34,781 bases of DNA from a bacterium. GTDB lineage: Bacteria; Calditrichota; Calditrichia; RBG-13-44-9; J042. The stretch is taken from the NCBI GenBank assembly GCA_015485355.1, contig WFTQ01000003.1, forward strand, positions 1 to 34,781. The letters are read 5' to 3'. This document shows positions 16,561 to 26,422 of the stretch, piece by piece. Position 1 is the stretch's first letter. Each line of letters begins with the position of its first letter. The translations under genes and the position numbers were made by a program. The notes under the pieces were generated by a model that worked only from the letters and a program-made list of their open reading frames with translations, was not told where the DNA came from and searched no databases.

Positions 16561-18024
16561 ATGACCACACTGACTTACCGGGAGGTAAAAATTGAACAGA
16601 TAGATGAGGTGACCTGGGTTATTCCTCCGGTCAGGGGGATGCGGGTACCGGGAAAGATTTATGCTTCGCGGAAGATGATGGAATCGATTATCAAAGAAGA
16701 TGAAAGCATTCAGCAGGTGATGAATGTGGCCACCCTGCCCGGCATTCAAAAGTATTCGATTGCCATGCCCGATATCCATTGGGGGTATGGGTTTCCCATC
16801 GGGGGGGTTGCGGCCACCGATGTGGAAGATGGGGTCATCTCTCCGGGTGGGGTTGGTTATGACATCAATTGCGGGGTGCGACTGGCACGGACCAACCTCA
16901 CCTACGAATCGGTGCAATCCCGATTGGAAAAACTGATTCAGACGTTGTTTCAGAATGTGCCCACGGGTGTAGGGGCCCATGGTGCCCTGAGGAAACTGTC
17001 GCGTCAGGAGATCAAGCGGGTGTTACGGGATGGGGCCGCCTGGGCCGTGGAATACGGTTATGGCCGTCCCGAGGACCTGGAGCGTACCGAGGAGCAGGGG
17101 CGTTTGCAGTCGGCGGATCCGGACGCGGTGAGTCAGCGCGCCATTGAACGCGGGCAGGATCAGGTGGGAACGCTGGGGTCCGGCAACCATTTTTTAGAAG
17201 TCCAGGTGGTGCAGGAGGTGTACGATCAGGCGGCCGCGCAAGCCCTGGGGCTCTTTCAGGGACAGATCGTGGTGATGATTCATTGCGGTTCCCGTGGGTT
17301 GGGTCACCAGGTGTGCGAGGACTATTTGCGAGTGCTGGCCGATGCCACCCGCACGTACGGCATCGTTTTACCGGATAAACAATTGGCCTGTGCTCCCATT
17401 CAATCCCGCGAGGGGCGGCGTTACCTGGGGGCGATGGCCGCGGCGGCCAATTTCGCCTGGGCCAATCGGCAGGTGATTATGGGGCTGGCCCGGAAAAGCT
17501 TTATGGACGCCCTGGGCATCTCGGAAAAGGAACTGGGATTCCGGCTGGTGTACGATGTCTGTCATAACATCGCCAAAGTGGAAGAACATCGAATCGACGG
17601 AACGGTTAAAAAGGTGTGTGTGCATCGCAAGGGAGCCACCCGGGCGTTTCCACCGGGACACCCGTTAACCCCGGCGGTATACCGGGCGGTAGGCCAACCG
17701 GTGCTGGTGCCCGGAGATATGGGCAGGTATTCTTTTGTTGCCGTGGGTACGGAGCGGGCCATGGAAGAGACTTTCGGCAGTACCTGCCATGGCGCCGGTC
17801 GGGTGAAAAGCCGGCATCAGGCCCTCAAGGAGGGCAAAGGCAAAGACCTGATAGGAGAAATGCGCAAGCAAGGCGTGATCGTCCAGGCCCGTGGACGGCG
17901 CACCGTGGCCGAGGAAATGCCTTACGCCTACAAAGATGTTTCCGAAGTGGTCGATGTGATGCACAAAGCCGGCATCAGTAAGAAAGTGGTGCGGTTGAAA
18001 CCGGTGGGGGTGATCAAGGGGTAA
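16561..18024 (+). CDS. rtcB: RNA-splicing ligase RtcB (3'-phosphate/5'-OH RNA ligase)
   Basis: A 487-aa GTP- and Mn2+-dependent ligase that joins RNA 2',3'-cyclic phosphate or 3'-phosphate ends to 5'-OH ends, in tRNA splicing or RNA repair. Family motifs are intact: DIHWGYGFPIGG, DINCGV with metal-ligand Cys104, SGNHFLEVQ with His210, HCGSRGLGHQ with His241, and STCHGAGR with His410, equivalent to the histidine guanylylated in Pyrococcus RtcB (His404). Length is normal for the family. The neighbouring archease is its known activator. No tRNA introns or toxin genes are visible in the window, so its role here (repair or processing) stays open. Confidence 0.96.
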   Translation: MTTLTYREVKIEQIDEVTWVIPPVRGMRVPGKIYASRKMMESIIKEDESIQQVMNVATLPGIQKYSIAMPDIHWGYGFPIGGVAATDVEDGVISPGGVGYDINCGVRLARTNLTYESVQSRLEKLIQTLFQNVPTGVGAHGALRKLSRQEIKRVLRDGAAWAVEYGYGRPEDLERTEEQGRLQSADPDAVSQRAIERGQDQVGTLGSGNHFLEVQVVQEVYDQAAAQALGLFQGQIVVMIHCGSRGLGHQVCEDYLRVLADATRTYGIVLPDKQLACAPIQSREGRRYLGAMAAAANFAWANRQVIMGLARKSFMDALGISEKELGFRLVYDVCHNIAKVEEHRIDGTVKKVCVHRKGATRAFPPGHPLTPAVYRAVGQPVLVPGDMGRYSFVAVGTERAMEETFGSTCHGAGRVKSRHQALKEGKGKDLIGEMRKQGVIVQARGRRTVAEEMPYAYKDVSEVVDVMHKAGISKKVVRLKPVGVIKG

Positions 18025-18133
18025 CCCATGGCCGGAGGGAGAAGGAGTGGCTTTGTGCGGGGTGGATGAAAAATCCTTTGGGGAAAGAGCGGATTCCGGT
18101 TATTTTAATGGGGATCAACAAAAGGTTGGGTGA

Positions 18134-19069
18134 TTGGGTAAAAGGCTTCAACATGTTTTCGAATATTTAGCGTACCGTGGGCTGGAGAAGCTGGTTTTTC
18201 TTTTACCCTGGACGTTGCTGGAAAAAGTTGCTTTCGGCCTGGCCTTTATTGCTTACCGGCTGGTGAAAATCCGTCGACAGGTCACCTTAGACAATTTGCG
18301 ACAGGCGTTCCCGGAAAAATCCTTCCGGGAACTGGACGCCCTGGCTTATGCCAGTTACCGCCATTTTTGTTGGGTTGCCCTGGAATTTTTAAAATTAGGA
18401 CGGCTGGGATTCGACCAACTGGAAACGATGGTGCAGCTGGAAACGCCCGGCTGGCTGGAGGAATATCTGCCTCAAAACAGGGGATTGATCATGGTCTCCG
18501 GGCATTTTGGGAATTGGGAGATTGCCGGAGCCTATTTTGCTTCCTGCTGGCCTCATCAGGCCACGGTCATTCAAAAACGACAGAATAATCGCCGGGTGGA
18601 TCGCCACATGGCCGATCTCCGCCGACGCTGGAACATGGAAGTGGTTTACGTTCGCAACGCTGTAAGCAATTGTTTACGAGCGTTGGCAAAACAAAAACTG
18701 GTGGGGCTGCTGGCCGACCAGGATATCGGGCATCGGGGGGTGTTTGTTCCCTTTTTCGGTCGCCGGGCATCCACACCGCCGGGCGCCGCCATCCTGCATT
18801 TGAAAAGCGGCGCCCCTCTGGTATTCGCTTATGCCTATCGACGAGAACGCCATTCCTTCCGCCTGGGATTGGTGGATTTATCCCTTCCGAAAAAAGAGCG
18901 TACCGGCAACATGAATGAGGACATTAAAACGGTCCTTGCTCGATACAATCGGGTGCTGGAGCGCTTCGTACGAGAGCATCCGGAACAGTATTTCTGGATG
19001 CATAAACGCTGGAAAACGGCGCCTCCCTCGGAAAACGTGCCCCTTAAAACCGCGGTGATCCGATCCTGA
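18134..19069 (+). CDS. LpxL/HtrB-like lipid acyltransferase
   Basis: A 311-aa membrane-associated enzyme of the lysophospholipid/lipid A acyltransferase family. It has a hydrophobic N-terminal helix (about 15-40), the catalytic HX4E motif HFGNWE (His124, Glu129), the conserved QKRQNNRRVD region, the D-Q-D motif in LLADQDIG and the FFGRRASTPPGAA segment, and ends near QYFWMHKRWKT, as LpxL proteins do. It probably adds a secondary acyl chain to lipid A or a related lipid; the acceptor is not certain. I used TTG 18134 as start because no ATG or GTG fits and the family N-terminus begins there; the ribosome site is weak. It follows rtcB by 109 nt, with no clear functional link. Confidence 0.87.
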   Translation: MGKRLQHVFEYLAYRGLEKLVFLLPWTLLEKVAFGLAFIAYRLVKIRRQVTLDNLRQAFPEKSFRELDALAYASYRHFCWVALEFLKLGRLGFDQLETMVQLETPGWLEEYLPQNRGLIMVSGHFGNWEIAGAYFASCWPHQATVIQKRQNNRRVDRHMADLRRRWNMEVVYVRNAVSNCLRALAKQKLVGLLADQDIGHRGVFVPFFGRRASTPPGAAILHLKSGAPLVFAYAYRRERHSFRLGLVDLSLPKKERTGNMNEDIKTVLARYNRVLERFVREHPEQYFWMHKRWKTAPPSENVPLKTAVIRS

Positions 19070-19568
19070 ATTTCCCTTCCGCCGCAGGTTCGGCGAGGCG
19101 ATGAGAAAGGGATGCCCGGAATTTTTCCCTAAGTACCGGAAACCCGATTGACCCTGTCATCGTTGCCCGACAGGAATTCGCCCCCTGATTTGGTATTCCC
19201 GGAAGGGTGTGCCGGACGTCGCCCCAAATCCGCCGGCCCTGATTTTACGTGGTCCAACCTATGCCGGAAATCTTTGACCCATTCGGTTGTTGGTTCGCCC
19301 TTTATGTCCCGGTCTCAATCGCCGGGGCGCACCACCCTTATGGGGTTGGAGGGCCTTTTCAGGATTTGAAAGGCCTGGCTGCCGGAATCCGGTAAAATCC
19401 TCGGATTCTTTTGCCAGTCTCTCCATTACTGCACCGGAGTCCCTATTTCCCGCCGTCGGAGGTGCAGGCGTTTTCTTCTAACGTTTAGGGAAAACCGCAA
19501 TCGTACGAAGGCATGGAAGGATGAAACTCTTCGGCGGTTGGGGCGGCGGATCCAGGGTGGATGAGTTT

Positions 19569-19580
19569 AGTATTATAAAC
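19569..19580 (-). promoter_or_regulatory. operator-like element A upstream of the XRE-speD operon
   Basis: On the minus strand this reads GTTTATAATACT and matches element B (19661-19672, plus strand) at 11 of 12 positions in inverted orientation, 80 nt away. It also lies in a local inverted repeat, TTTAGT-n7-ACTAAA. It is upstream of the -35. Confidence 0.4.
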
Positions 19581-19609
19581 TAAAATTTTAGAAAAAAATG
19601 AAATTGGCG

Positions 19610-19638
19610 TTGAATCTTAAATTCCGTTGTTTTATATT
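19610..19638 (+). promoter_or_regulatory. promoter of the XRE-speD operon
   Basis: TTGAAT (19610-19615) and TATATT (19633-19638) are 17 nt apart, in the most AT-rich part of the window. The predicted start near 19645 leaves a leader of about 54 nt that contains element B. Confidence 0.55.
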
Positions 19639-19660
19639 TGGTCGCTTTAATAAAAAAAAT

Positions 19661-19672
19661 GTTTATTATACT
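19661..19672 (+). promoter_or_regulatory. operator-like element B upstream of the XRE-speD operon
   Basis: GTTTATTATACT, an inverted near-copy (11/12) of element A. It lies between the predicted transcription start and the TTG start codon, where a bound regulator would block elongation or initiation. Confidence 0.4.
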
Positions 19673-19698
19673 GAAACTTTCAAGCGATTGGAGCGGCG

Positions 19699-20223
19699 TT
19701 GATATTAGGCCCTAAAATACGGCGTTTACGGCGGTTGCGGGGATTGACCATCGAAGAAGTGGCCGAAAAGGCGGATTTGACGAAAGGCTTTATTTCTCAA
19801 CTGGAGCGGGATAAAACGGTGCCCTCTATCACCACCCTGAAACAGGTGCTGGACGTGTTGGGGGTGGATATGGCCACGTTTTTCAGCGACCTGGAGGATC
19901 GGGAAAAAAACATTTACACCCGAAAAGAGCGGGTGGTGGAAAAGAAGGGCCAATCCTACCGGGTCGAGAATTTGATTCCCAAGCTGAAATATCTGGAAAT
20001 GGAACCGCTGTTGCTGACCCTGGAAGCCCAGGCCGAATATAGCGAGAATTTCGGAGAGGACGAAGGTTTTGGTTATGTGGTGCGGGGACGACTGGAGTTG
20101 ACCGTCGATAAAGAAAAGCGCATTGTGAACCGGGGAGATTGTTTTTATATCTTTTTCGACAACAGATTGGTGGTCAAGAATTTAACCAAAAAACCGGCGG
20201 AAATTTTAATTGTGAATTATTAG
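19699..20223 (+). CDS. XRE-family regulator with C-terminal cupin domain, likely controlling speD
   Basis: A 174-aa regulator. The N-terminal helix-turn-helix (about 5-65) reads [17 protein letters not shown] followed by [17 protein letters not shown], typical of the SinR/PuuR group. The C-terminal half (about 105-174) is a cupin-like barrel containing [13 protein letters not shown] and NRGDCFYI. The usual metal-binding histidines of cupins are missing, so it more likely binds a small ligand without metal. The start is TTG 19699, with GGAG 5 nt upstream. It precedes speD by 17 nt. PuuR-type relatives sense polyamines; sensing of a polyamine or SAM-derived compound is inference from the neighbour. 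Confidence 0.87.
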   Translation: MILGPKIRRLRRLRGLTIEEVAEKADLTKGFISQLERDKTVPSITTLKQVLDVLGVDMATFFSDLEDREKNIYTRKERVVEKKGQSYRVENLIPKLKYLEMEPLLLTLEAQAEYSENFGEDEGFGYVVRGRLELTVDKEKRIVNRGDCFYIFFDNRLVVKNLTKKPAEILIVNY

Positions 20224-20240
20224 CAGAGGAGGATGGGAAA

Positions 20241-20651
20241 TTGAAGGCACTGGGACGTCATATTCTGGCGGAGTTTTTTGAGTGTGATGCCGACATCCTG
20301 AACGATCGGGAGCGCATCGTGATGTATATGAAGCGGGCGGCCCTGGAAAGTGGTGCCACAATCGTGACCGCGGCGTTTCACGAGTTCAATCCTCATGGGG
20401 TGAGTGGTGTGGTGGTGATCGCCGAATCGCACCTGGCTATTCATACCTGGCCGGAGTATCGTTACGCCGCCGTGGACGTGTTCACCTGTGGCGATACGGT
20501 CGACCCCTGGGTGGCGGCACGAGCGTTGCAAGAATACCTGAAGGCGAAAAGTGTCTCCACCGTGGAAATAGCCCGGGGGGAGTTGAAACTGGACGGCGTC
20601 TTACATCACAAACCCGTGGAAGTGGCGGCCGTCAGCTCCGCATCCACTTGA
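20241..20651 (+). CDS. speD: S-adenosylmethionine decarboxylase proenzyme, short bacterial/archaeal type
   Basis: A 136-aa pyruvoyl enzyme that decarboxylates SAM to supply aminopropyl groups for spermidine synthesis. The proenzyme cleaves itself between Glu62 and Ser63 (in [12 protein letters not shown]), turning Ser63 into the pyruvoyl group; His68 and Cys83 are also in place. This numbering equals that of Thermotoga maritima SpeD and supports TTG 20241 as the start; GGAGG lies 8 nt upstream. It is the second gene of the XRE-speD operon and is followed by a strong hairpin. No spermidine synthase gene is in the window. Confidence 0.95.
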   Translation: MKALGRHILAEFFECDADILNDRERIVMYMKRAALESGATIVTAAFHEFNPHGVSGVVVIAESHLAIHTWPEYRYAAVDVFTCGDTVDPWVAARALQEYLKAKSVSTVEIARGELKLDGVLHHKPVEVAAVSSAST

Positions 20652-20684
20652 CTGACCACCGCCGTCGCCAATCCGGTGGTTTAG

Positions 20685-20725
20685 CAAAAGCGCCGCCCCA
20701 AAAGAAAGGCATTGCGGCGCTTTTG
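20685..20725 (+). terminator. terminator of the XRE-speD operon
   Basis: CAAAAGCGCCGC (20685-20696) and GCGGCGCTTTTG (20714-20725) form a perfect 12-bp stem with a 17-nt loop, 34 nt after the speD stop. The stem end supplies TTTT, and ACTTTT follows. Confidence 0.65.
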
Positions 20726-20935
20726 ACTTTTCGTCCATCGATCTCTTCTCCAGTCCGCCCCTTCGGCCCCTTTCAAGCCGCTTCCCTCTGATCGTGGTTC
20801 GGTTCCCAAACCGGGCAAAGGGGAATTAACCTTCGATAAGGCCGGCCCCACCGGTTGAGTGGAATTTGCAATTCATGGCTGGTTTTTTACGATTATTGTG
20901 TATATTCTTGTTTAAGGATAAAACGGGGAAGAGCC

Positions 20936-22360
20936 ATGGCGATAAGATCCTATTCCGTGGACGATCACATTCAACAAATTTTTGACCTGCAGCGGATATA
21001 TCGCTGGAAAACAGCCCAGAGCGATGCCCGAACCCGAATTGCAAAGTTGAAACGCTTACTGAAGGCGGTGGAGGCCCGGGCGTCGGAAATCGAAACCGCC
21101 CTTTACAAAGATCTGTACAGGCATCCTGTGGAGAGTAAGACGATTGAGATTTTCCCCTTGTTGAAAGATCTCCGGTACATCATCCGCCACTTGCGCCGCT
21201 GGATGAAACCCCATCGTGTACCCACTGTGCTGCCTTTTCTGGGGGCTCGTAGCTACATTCAGTACGAACCTCGAGGGCAGGTGCTCATCATGGCGCCCTG
21301 GAATTATCCCTTTCAATTGGCCGTATCGCCGATGGTTGCGGCGCTTGCCGCCGGAAATTCGGTCATGATCAAGCCTTCGGAAATGAGTCCTCATACTTCC
21401 GAATTCCTGAAACAGTTTATCGAGGCTCTTTTTCCTCCGGAAGAGGTGGCCGTAATCACCGGAGGAGCCGATGTGGCTCAGACCCTCATCGGCCTGCCTT
21501 TCGATCATATCTTTTTTACCGGAAGCACCCAGAAGGGCAAAGTGGTCATGGAGGCGGCCGCCAAACATCTGACCTCGGTGACATTGGAGCTGGGCGGAAA
21601 ATCACCGGCCGTCGTTGCCCGGGATGCCGACTTGTCTCAGGCGGCCCAGCGAATCGCTTTTGGAAAATTCATCAATGCGGGGCAAACCTGCATTGCACCC
21701 GATTATGTGCTGGTACCGGAGGAGCAGGAGGAACGCTTAGTGGCCGCCCTGAAAAGGGCGGTGGAAAAATTCTATGGTCCCCCGGAGCAATTGCCACAAA
21801 ATCCGGACTATGCCCGCATCGTTAACGAGGGGCACTGGACGCGTTTGATGACTCTGCTGGAGGAAGCCCGGAAAAAGGGAGCGCGTATCTATTTTGGTGG
21901 CGGTGGGGATGCCCGGCAGCGCTTTCTGGAGCCTACCGTCGTGGGGCTGTTGCCGGAAAATGCGACCTTATTACAGGAAGAAATTTTTGGCCCTATTCTG
22001 CCCCTGGTTTCTTATCGAGAGCCGGCGGAAGCGGTGGAGTTTATTCGAACACGACCCAAACCGCTGGCCATGTATATTTTCAGTCGAAACCGACAGACCA
22101 TTCGCCATCTCATCCAACACACCAGTGCCGGCAGCGTGGTGGTTAACGAAACCCTGATTCAATATGGAAACATCACCCTGCCTTTCGGCGGGGTTAACCA
22201 CAGCGGTATGGGCAGCTATCATGGATTTCACGGCTTTCGTACCTTTTCCCATGCCAAGCCCGTCATGATTCAATCGCGCCTCTCTTTTATTTCCCTGATT
22301 TATCCACCCTATACGCGGCGGGTGAAAAAGCTGGTCGAGGTAATGACCCGATTGTTTTGA
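20936..22360 (+). CDS. aldehyde dehydrogenase (class 3 / fatty-aldehyde type)
   Basis: A 474-aa NAD(P)-dependent enzyme oxidising aldehydes to acids. Key residues are present: Asn123 in APWNYPFQL (oxyanion), Lys146 in IKPSE (cofactor), the FTGSTQKG glycine motif, Glu218 in ELGGKSPA and nucleophile Cys252 in GQTCIAPD. The short N-terminus, the motif PFGGVNHSGMGSYHG and the basic, hydrophobic C-terminus (KLVEVMTRLF) resemble class 3 enzymes such as ALDH3/CoaE-like fatty-aldehyde dehydrogenases that associate with membranes. ATG 20936 has GGGGAA upstream; in-frame extension to 20855 adds residues without a ribosome site. It is monocistronic and convergent with the SDR gene. The true substrate is unknown. 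Confidence 0.93.
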   Translation: MAIRSYSVDDHIQQIFDLQRIYRWKTAQSDARTRIAKLKRLLKAVEARASEIETALYKDLYRHPVESKTIEIFPLLKDLRYIIRHLRRWMKPHRVPTVLPFLGARSYIQYEPRGQVLIMAPWNYPFQLAVSPMVAALAAGNSVMIKPSEMSPHTSEFLKQFIEALFPPEEVAVITGGADVAQTLIGLPFDHIFFTGSTQKGKVVMEAAAKHLTSVTLELGGKSPAVVARDADLSQAAQRIAFGKFINAGQTCIAPDYVLVPEEQEERLVAALKRAVEKFYGPPEQLPQNPDYARIVNEGHWTRLMTLLEEARKKGARIYFGGGGDARQRFLEPTVVGLLPENATLLQEEIFGPILPLVSYREPAEAVEFIRTRPKPLAMYIFSRNRQTIRHLIQHTSAGSVVVNETLIQYGNITLPFGGVNHSGMGSYHGFHGFRTFSHAKPVMIQSRLSFISLIYPPYTRRVKKLVEVMTRLF

Positions 22361-22569
22361 GAAAGACTGGGGCCGGCCGCCGCCAAGCCGATCCTCAGGG
22401 ATGCGATGGAAATGGTTTGGCCGGTGTCCCAGAAATCGGATGGGGGGTCCTGCACCGGGGAACGGCTATCCTCGGGAGGTTGAGCGAAACCGATCCGGTC
22501 AAAGGGACCACGGCGTTCCGGTAAGGACAACCGAAGCGAGACGGGAATCAGCGGGTGGCAGTCCGGGGG

Positions 22570-23337
22570 TTAGAATCCGTAAACTAAAAAGCCGCCGTCC
22601 ACCGACAGGCATTGCCCCGTGATATAGGAAGCTGCGGGTAAACAAAGGAAAGCTACCGCGGCGGCCACCTCTTCGGGTCGGCCGATCCGGCCCATAGGGG
22701 TTCTGCTTCGTACCCGCTCCAGGTAGTCTGGACGCGTGAGAACCGGTTCCGTCAATGGCGTTTGAATGTACCAGGGGGCCACGGCATTCACCCGGATGTG
22801 ATCGGCAGCCCATTCCACGGCCAGGTTGCGGGTTAATTGGATGACCGCGGCTTTGGCCATGGCGTACGGCGGACCACTACTGACATGGATTAACCCCGCC
22901 ACGGAAGTGACATTCACCACACAACCGGCCTGGCTGGATTTTAAAAAGGGATGGGCTCTGCGGCACATGTCCCACACCTGGTGTTGATTAACGTCCAGCA
23001 ACGAGCGATATTCTTCTTCCCGATATTCTATGGCTTTTTTCCGAATGTTGGTGCCCGCGTTGTTAACCAGGATGTCCAGTTGGCCCCAGAGCTGGGAGAT
23101 GGTATCGAAAATCAATTGTCGATCTTCCGGGTGGGTCACGTCTGCGGCCAGTCCCTCCACCCGCCGGCCTTCCTGCCGCCATTGCCGAAGGAGCTGACGG
23201 ATGCGCTGTTCATCCCGGGCTACAACAAACACTTCGGCACCGAAGTTCAGCAATTCCTGAACGATGGCCCGTCCAATGCCTTTGCTGCCCCCGGTGACCA
23301 GGGCTTTTTTACCTTCCAGCCTCCAGCGATGATCCAT
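22570..23337 (-). CDS. short-chain dehydrogenase/reductase (SDR), classical type
   Basis: A 255-aa NAD(P)-dependent oxidoreductase with TGGSKGIG (cofactor loop), DVTHPED, NNAGTN, the catalytic Ser in VTSVAG, and YAMAK (Tyr and Lys of the active site), ending with the usual [12 protein letters not shown]. It is closest in appearance to tropinone-reductase-like and 3-oxoacyl-ACP reductase-like SDRs; the substrate cannot be assigned. ATG 23337 has GGAGG 5 nt upstream; the longer form from 23421 lacks a site. It follows acnA by 91 nt on the same strand and may be cotranscribed with it. Confidence 0.92.
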   Translation of the reverse strand: MDHRWRLEGKKALVTGGSKGIGRAIVQELLNFGAEVFVVARDEQRIRQLLRQWRQEGRRVEGLAADVTHPEDRQLIFDTISQLWGQLDILVNNAGTNIRKKAIEYREEEYRSLLDVNQHQVWDMCRRAHPFLKSSQAGCVVNVTSVAGLIHVSSGPPYAMAKAAVIQLTRNLAVEWAADHIRVNAVAPWYIQTPLTEPVLTRPDYLERVRSRTPMGRIGRPEEVAAAVAFLCLPAASYITGQCLSVDGGFLVYGF

Positions 23338-23428
23338 AATGCCCTCCGACCATGCCCCGACCGCCTCTTGTGACAAAAAAATTCGTGGGCCGGCCTCGAC
23401 AGGCATCCGGCCCCATTCCACACAGAAA

Positions 23429-26179
23429 CTAACGCTTTAGAAATTGACGCAATACGGTCTGCAAAATGCCGCCGTTGCGATAATACTCCAGTTCCACCGG
23501 GGTGTCCAGACGTACCAGAACGTTGAACGTCGTTACCACACCGTCTTCCCTTTCGGCCCGCACCGTGACTTCTTTCCCCGGTTCCAGGTGCGGAAGACCT
23601 TCGATATGGTAGACCTCTTTTCCGGTTAATCCCAATCGTTCTCGATTATCCCCCGATTTAAATTGCAGGGGTAATACGCCCATTCCAATTAGATTGCTGC
23701 GATGAATGCGTTCAAAGCTTTCGGCTAACACGGCTTTAACGCCCAATAGGGCCGTTCCCTTGGCGGCCCAATCGCGGCTGCTGCCGGTGCCATATTCTTT
23801 ACCGGCAATCACTAAAAGGGGAATCCCCGCCTCTTTATACTTCATCGCAGCGTCGTAGATGAACGTCTGCTCGCCGGTGGGGAAATAGATGGTGTAACCC
23901 CCTTCTACCCCGGGCACCAGTAAATTTTTCAATCGAATGTTTCCAAAGGTGCCGCGCATCATCACTTCGTGGTTGCCGCGACGGGAACCGTAGGAATTGA
24001 AATCCTTGGGCTGCACACCTCGGGCCATCAAGTATTGCCCGGCAGGGCTGTCCACCGGGATAGCGCCTGCAGGAGAAATATGATCGGTGGTGACCGAATC
24101 GCCCAGCAGCACCAATACCCGGGCGTGGTGGATGTCCCGAAGCGGTTCCGGTTCCAGGGTCATCTCTTCAAAGAAAGGTGGTTTTTTAATGTATGTGGAT
24201 CGGGGATCCCACTGGTAAATTTCGCTTTCCGGCGCGTTCAAGGATTTCCAGTTCTCATCCCCCTGGTACACCGCGGCGTATTTTTGGGTGAACATTTCCG
24301 GGGTCACGGCCCGATTCATGGCTTCGCGGATTTCGGCCATACTGGGCCAGATGTCTTTTAAATAAACGGGTTGGCCGTTTCTGTCCTTTCCCAGGGGATC
24401 TTTCTCGAAATCCAGGTACACATTCCCCGCCAGGGCATAGGCCACAACCAGGGGTGGGGAGGCCAGATAATTGGCCCGGACCAGAGGGTGAATGCGTCCT
24501 TCGAAGTTGCGATTGCCGCTGAGCACTGCGGCGGCTATCAGGTCTTTTTCTTGAATTTCCCGGGCCACTTCCTCGGGCAGAGGACCACTGTTGCCGATGC
24601 AGGTGGTGCATCCGAATCCCACCAAGTAAAACCGTTGCTTTTCCAGGGCTTCCAGCAAGCCCACCCGTTGAAGATAATCGATCACCACCCGGGATCCCGG
24701 AGCCAGGCTGGTTTTTACCCAGGGTTTCGTGGTTAATCCTTTTTCCAGTGCCTTTTTAGCCACCAATCCCGCGGCAAGCATCACCGAAGGATTGGAGGTG
24801 TTGGTACAACTGGTGATGGCGGCGATGACCACCGCTCCGTGGTTCAGGACCGCCTTCTTTTCCGCAGCGACGGCCCCGGCCGCACTCGAAGAGCGGCTCC
24901 CATTATGGCCGGCACCCCCTTCTTCATCACACTGGTTGGTGAGTTTGACGGCTTCGGGCGATTTATGAAACAGCTCTTTCAAGGCGGTTTCAAAATGGTG
25001 TTTCATGTGACGTAAGGGAATGCGATCTTGAGGGCGCCGCGGTCCCGCCAGACTGGTTTCGATGGTGGAAAGATCCACCTCCACCACATCGGTGTAAACC
25101 GGATTGGGCGTATCGGCCGTCCGGAAAAGCCTCTGTGCCTTGGCATACTGTTCCACCAGTTGCACCTGTTCTTGCGGGCGCCCGGTCATGCGCAGATAAT
25201 CCAGGGTCGCTTCGTCGATGGGAAAGAACCCCAGGGTGGCCCCGTATTCCGGGGCCATGTTGGCGATGGTCGCCCGGTCCGGAAGGTTTAGATGAGCCAG
25301 CCCTTCACCAAAAAACTCCACAAATTTGCCCACCACCCCTTTCTTTCGCAAAATCTCGGTGATGGTCAAAACCAGGTCTGTGGCCGTAACACCCTCTCGA
25401 AGTTCACCCGTTAGACGCACGCCGATGACTTCCGGCAGCAGCATGTAATAGGGTTGCCCCAGCATAACGGCTTCCGCCTCTATGCCACCTACGCCCCATC
25501 CCAGAACACTGAGCCCGTTGATCATGGTGGTGTGAGAGTCTGTGCCCACCAGGGTGTCCGGATAAGCCATCCAGCCCCCTTCTGTTTCCCGCGGCATCAC
25601 CACAGTGGCGAAATATTCCAGATTCACCTGATGAACGATGCCCGTCCCCGGAGGCACCACGCTGAAGTTGTGAAAACCGTTCTGAGCCCATTTGAGCAAC
25701 AGATAGCGTTCCTGGTTGCGTTCAAATTCCCTTCGGGTATTGATCTGGAAAGCCTCGGGAATGCCGAAGACGTCGATTTGCACGGAATGATCGATCACCA
25801 GATCGGAACGCACGATGGGGTTGATTTTCTGAGGATCGCCCTGGAATCGGGCCATGGCATCGCGCATGGCCGCCAGGTCGACGACGGCCGGTACACCGGT
25901 AAAATCCTGCAAAATGACTCGGGCCGGCATAAAGGGAAACTCCCGGGAGGGAACCTTGCGGGCGTCGTATTGCAAAACGGATTCAATGTCTTCTCGGGTG
26001 ACCAATCGGCCGTCTTCGTTACGCAGGGCATTTTCCAGCAACACCCGGATGGAGAAAGGCAGGCGGTCCAGGGACACCAGGCCGGCCTGTTCTAATTTGG
26101 GGAGACGAAAATAACCATAGCTCCGTTCTCCCACCGAAAGTTTGTCGAAAGTACCAAAACTATCCTGAAATAAACGCAT
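23429..26179 (-). CDS. acnA: aconitate hydratase A (aconitase, AcnA/IRP type)
   Basis: A 916-aa cytoplasmic [4Fe-4S] enzyme interconverting citrate and isocitrate in the TCA cycle. The cluster ligands are Cys458 in [10 protein letters not shown] and Cys524/Cys527 in [10 protein letters not shown]; their 66- and 3-residue spacings match E. coli AcnA. Other AcnA marks are [27 protein letters not shown] and [15 protein letters not shown] in the swivel domain. About 20 residues of Gly/Ser/Ala-rich sequence with Lys (near 425-445, containing [14 protein letters not shown]) look like an extended linker. ATG 26179 has AAGGAG about 11 nt upstream; the ATG at 26248 is less likely. It is divergent from the ppiD-like gene. 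Confidence 0.95.
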   Translation of the reverse strand: MRLFQDSFGTFDKLSVGERSYGYFRLPKLEQAGLVSLDRLPFSIRVLLENALRNEDGRLVTREDIESVLQYDARKVPSREFPFMPARVILQDFTGVPAVVDLAAMRDAMARFQGDPQKINPIVRSDLVIDHSVQIDVFGIPEAFQINTRREFERNQERYLLLKWAQNGFHNFSVVPPGTGIVHQVNLEYFATVVMPRETEGGWMAYPDTLVGTDSHTTMINGLSVLGWGVGGIEAEAVMLGQPYYMLLPEVIGVRLTGELREGVTATDLVLTITEILRKKGVVGKFVEFFGEGLAHLNLPDRATIANMAPEYGATLGFFPIDEATLDYLRMTGRPQEQVQLVEQYAKAQRLFRTADTPNPVYTDVVEVDLSTIETSLAGPRRPQDRIPLRHMKHHFETALKELFHKSPEAVKLTNQCDEEGGAGHNGSRSSSAAGAVAAEKKAVLNHGAVVIAAITSCTNTSNPSVMLAAGLVAKKALEKGLTTKPWVKTSLAPGSRVVIDYLQRVGLLEALEKQRFYLVGFGCTTCIGNSGPLPEEVAREIQEKDLIAAAVLSGNRNFEGRIHPLVRANYLASPPLVVAYALAGNVYLDFEKDPLGKDRNGQPVYLKDIWPSMAEIREAMNRAVTPEMFTQKYAAVYQGDENWKSLNAPESEIYQWDPRSTYIKKPPFFEEMTLEPEPLRDIHHARVLVLLGDSVTTDHISPAGAIPVDSPAGQYLMARGVQPKDFNSYGSRRGNHEVMMRGTFGNIRLKNLLVPGVEGGYTIYFPTGEQTFIYDAAMKYKEAGIPLLVIAGKEYGTGSSRDWAAKGTALLGVKAVLAESFERIHRSNLIGMGVLPLQFKSGDNRERLGLTGKEVYHIEGLPHLEPGKEVTVRAEREDGVVTTFNVLVRLDTPVELEYYRNGGILQTVLRQFLKR

Positions 26180-26330
26180 GGTTTGTTCCGCTCCTTTTGC
26201 TTTAGCTATCTTTGTTTGGCGTTCAAAAATAAAAAATAAATTGGGCATTTGGTATTGGTTTATGGAAATTTTCCCCCGCCTGAGACGTAAATCTGTTAAC
26301 GGAGAGGGGGGAAGGCATCTTTTATTTGAT

Positions 26331-26359
26331 TTGATTTTTCAAGAGGACACGTTTAAATT
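26331..26359 (+). promoter_or_regulatory. promoter candidate for the PpiD/SurA-like gene
   Basis: TTGATT (26331-26336) and TAAATT (26354-26359) are 17 nt apart, in the divergent region shared with acnA. The leader would be about 57 nt and contains the AAAGGAG ribosome site. Confidence 0.5.
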
Positions 26360-26422
26360 TTATGGTTTATAGAACAAAAAATGCCATGAAGAGAAATTTA
26401 AGGGAAAGGAGATGACCGCCTT

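Larger units (their letters stand above)
19070..19698. other. 629-nt gap: noncoding, ending in a regulatory AT-rich region
   Basis: The first 480 nt show no supportable gene; short ORFs lack ribosome sites and protein-like composition. It contains CCGGAATCCGG at 19382-19392, the same palindrome as at 2918-2928. From about 19560 the DNA turns sharply AT-rich and holds the promoter and paired 12-bp elements of the XRE-speD operon. Confidence 0.5.

Noticed and set aside
26180-26248. N-terminal extension of aconitase to ATG 26248
   Set aside because: The added residues are not like AcnA, and the AAGGAG site lies between the two candidate starts, favouring 26179.
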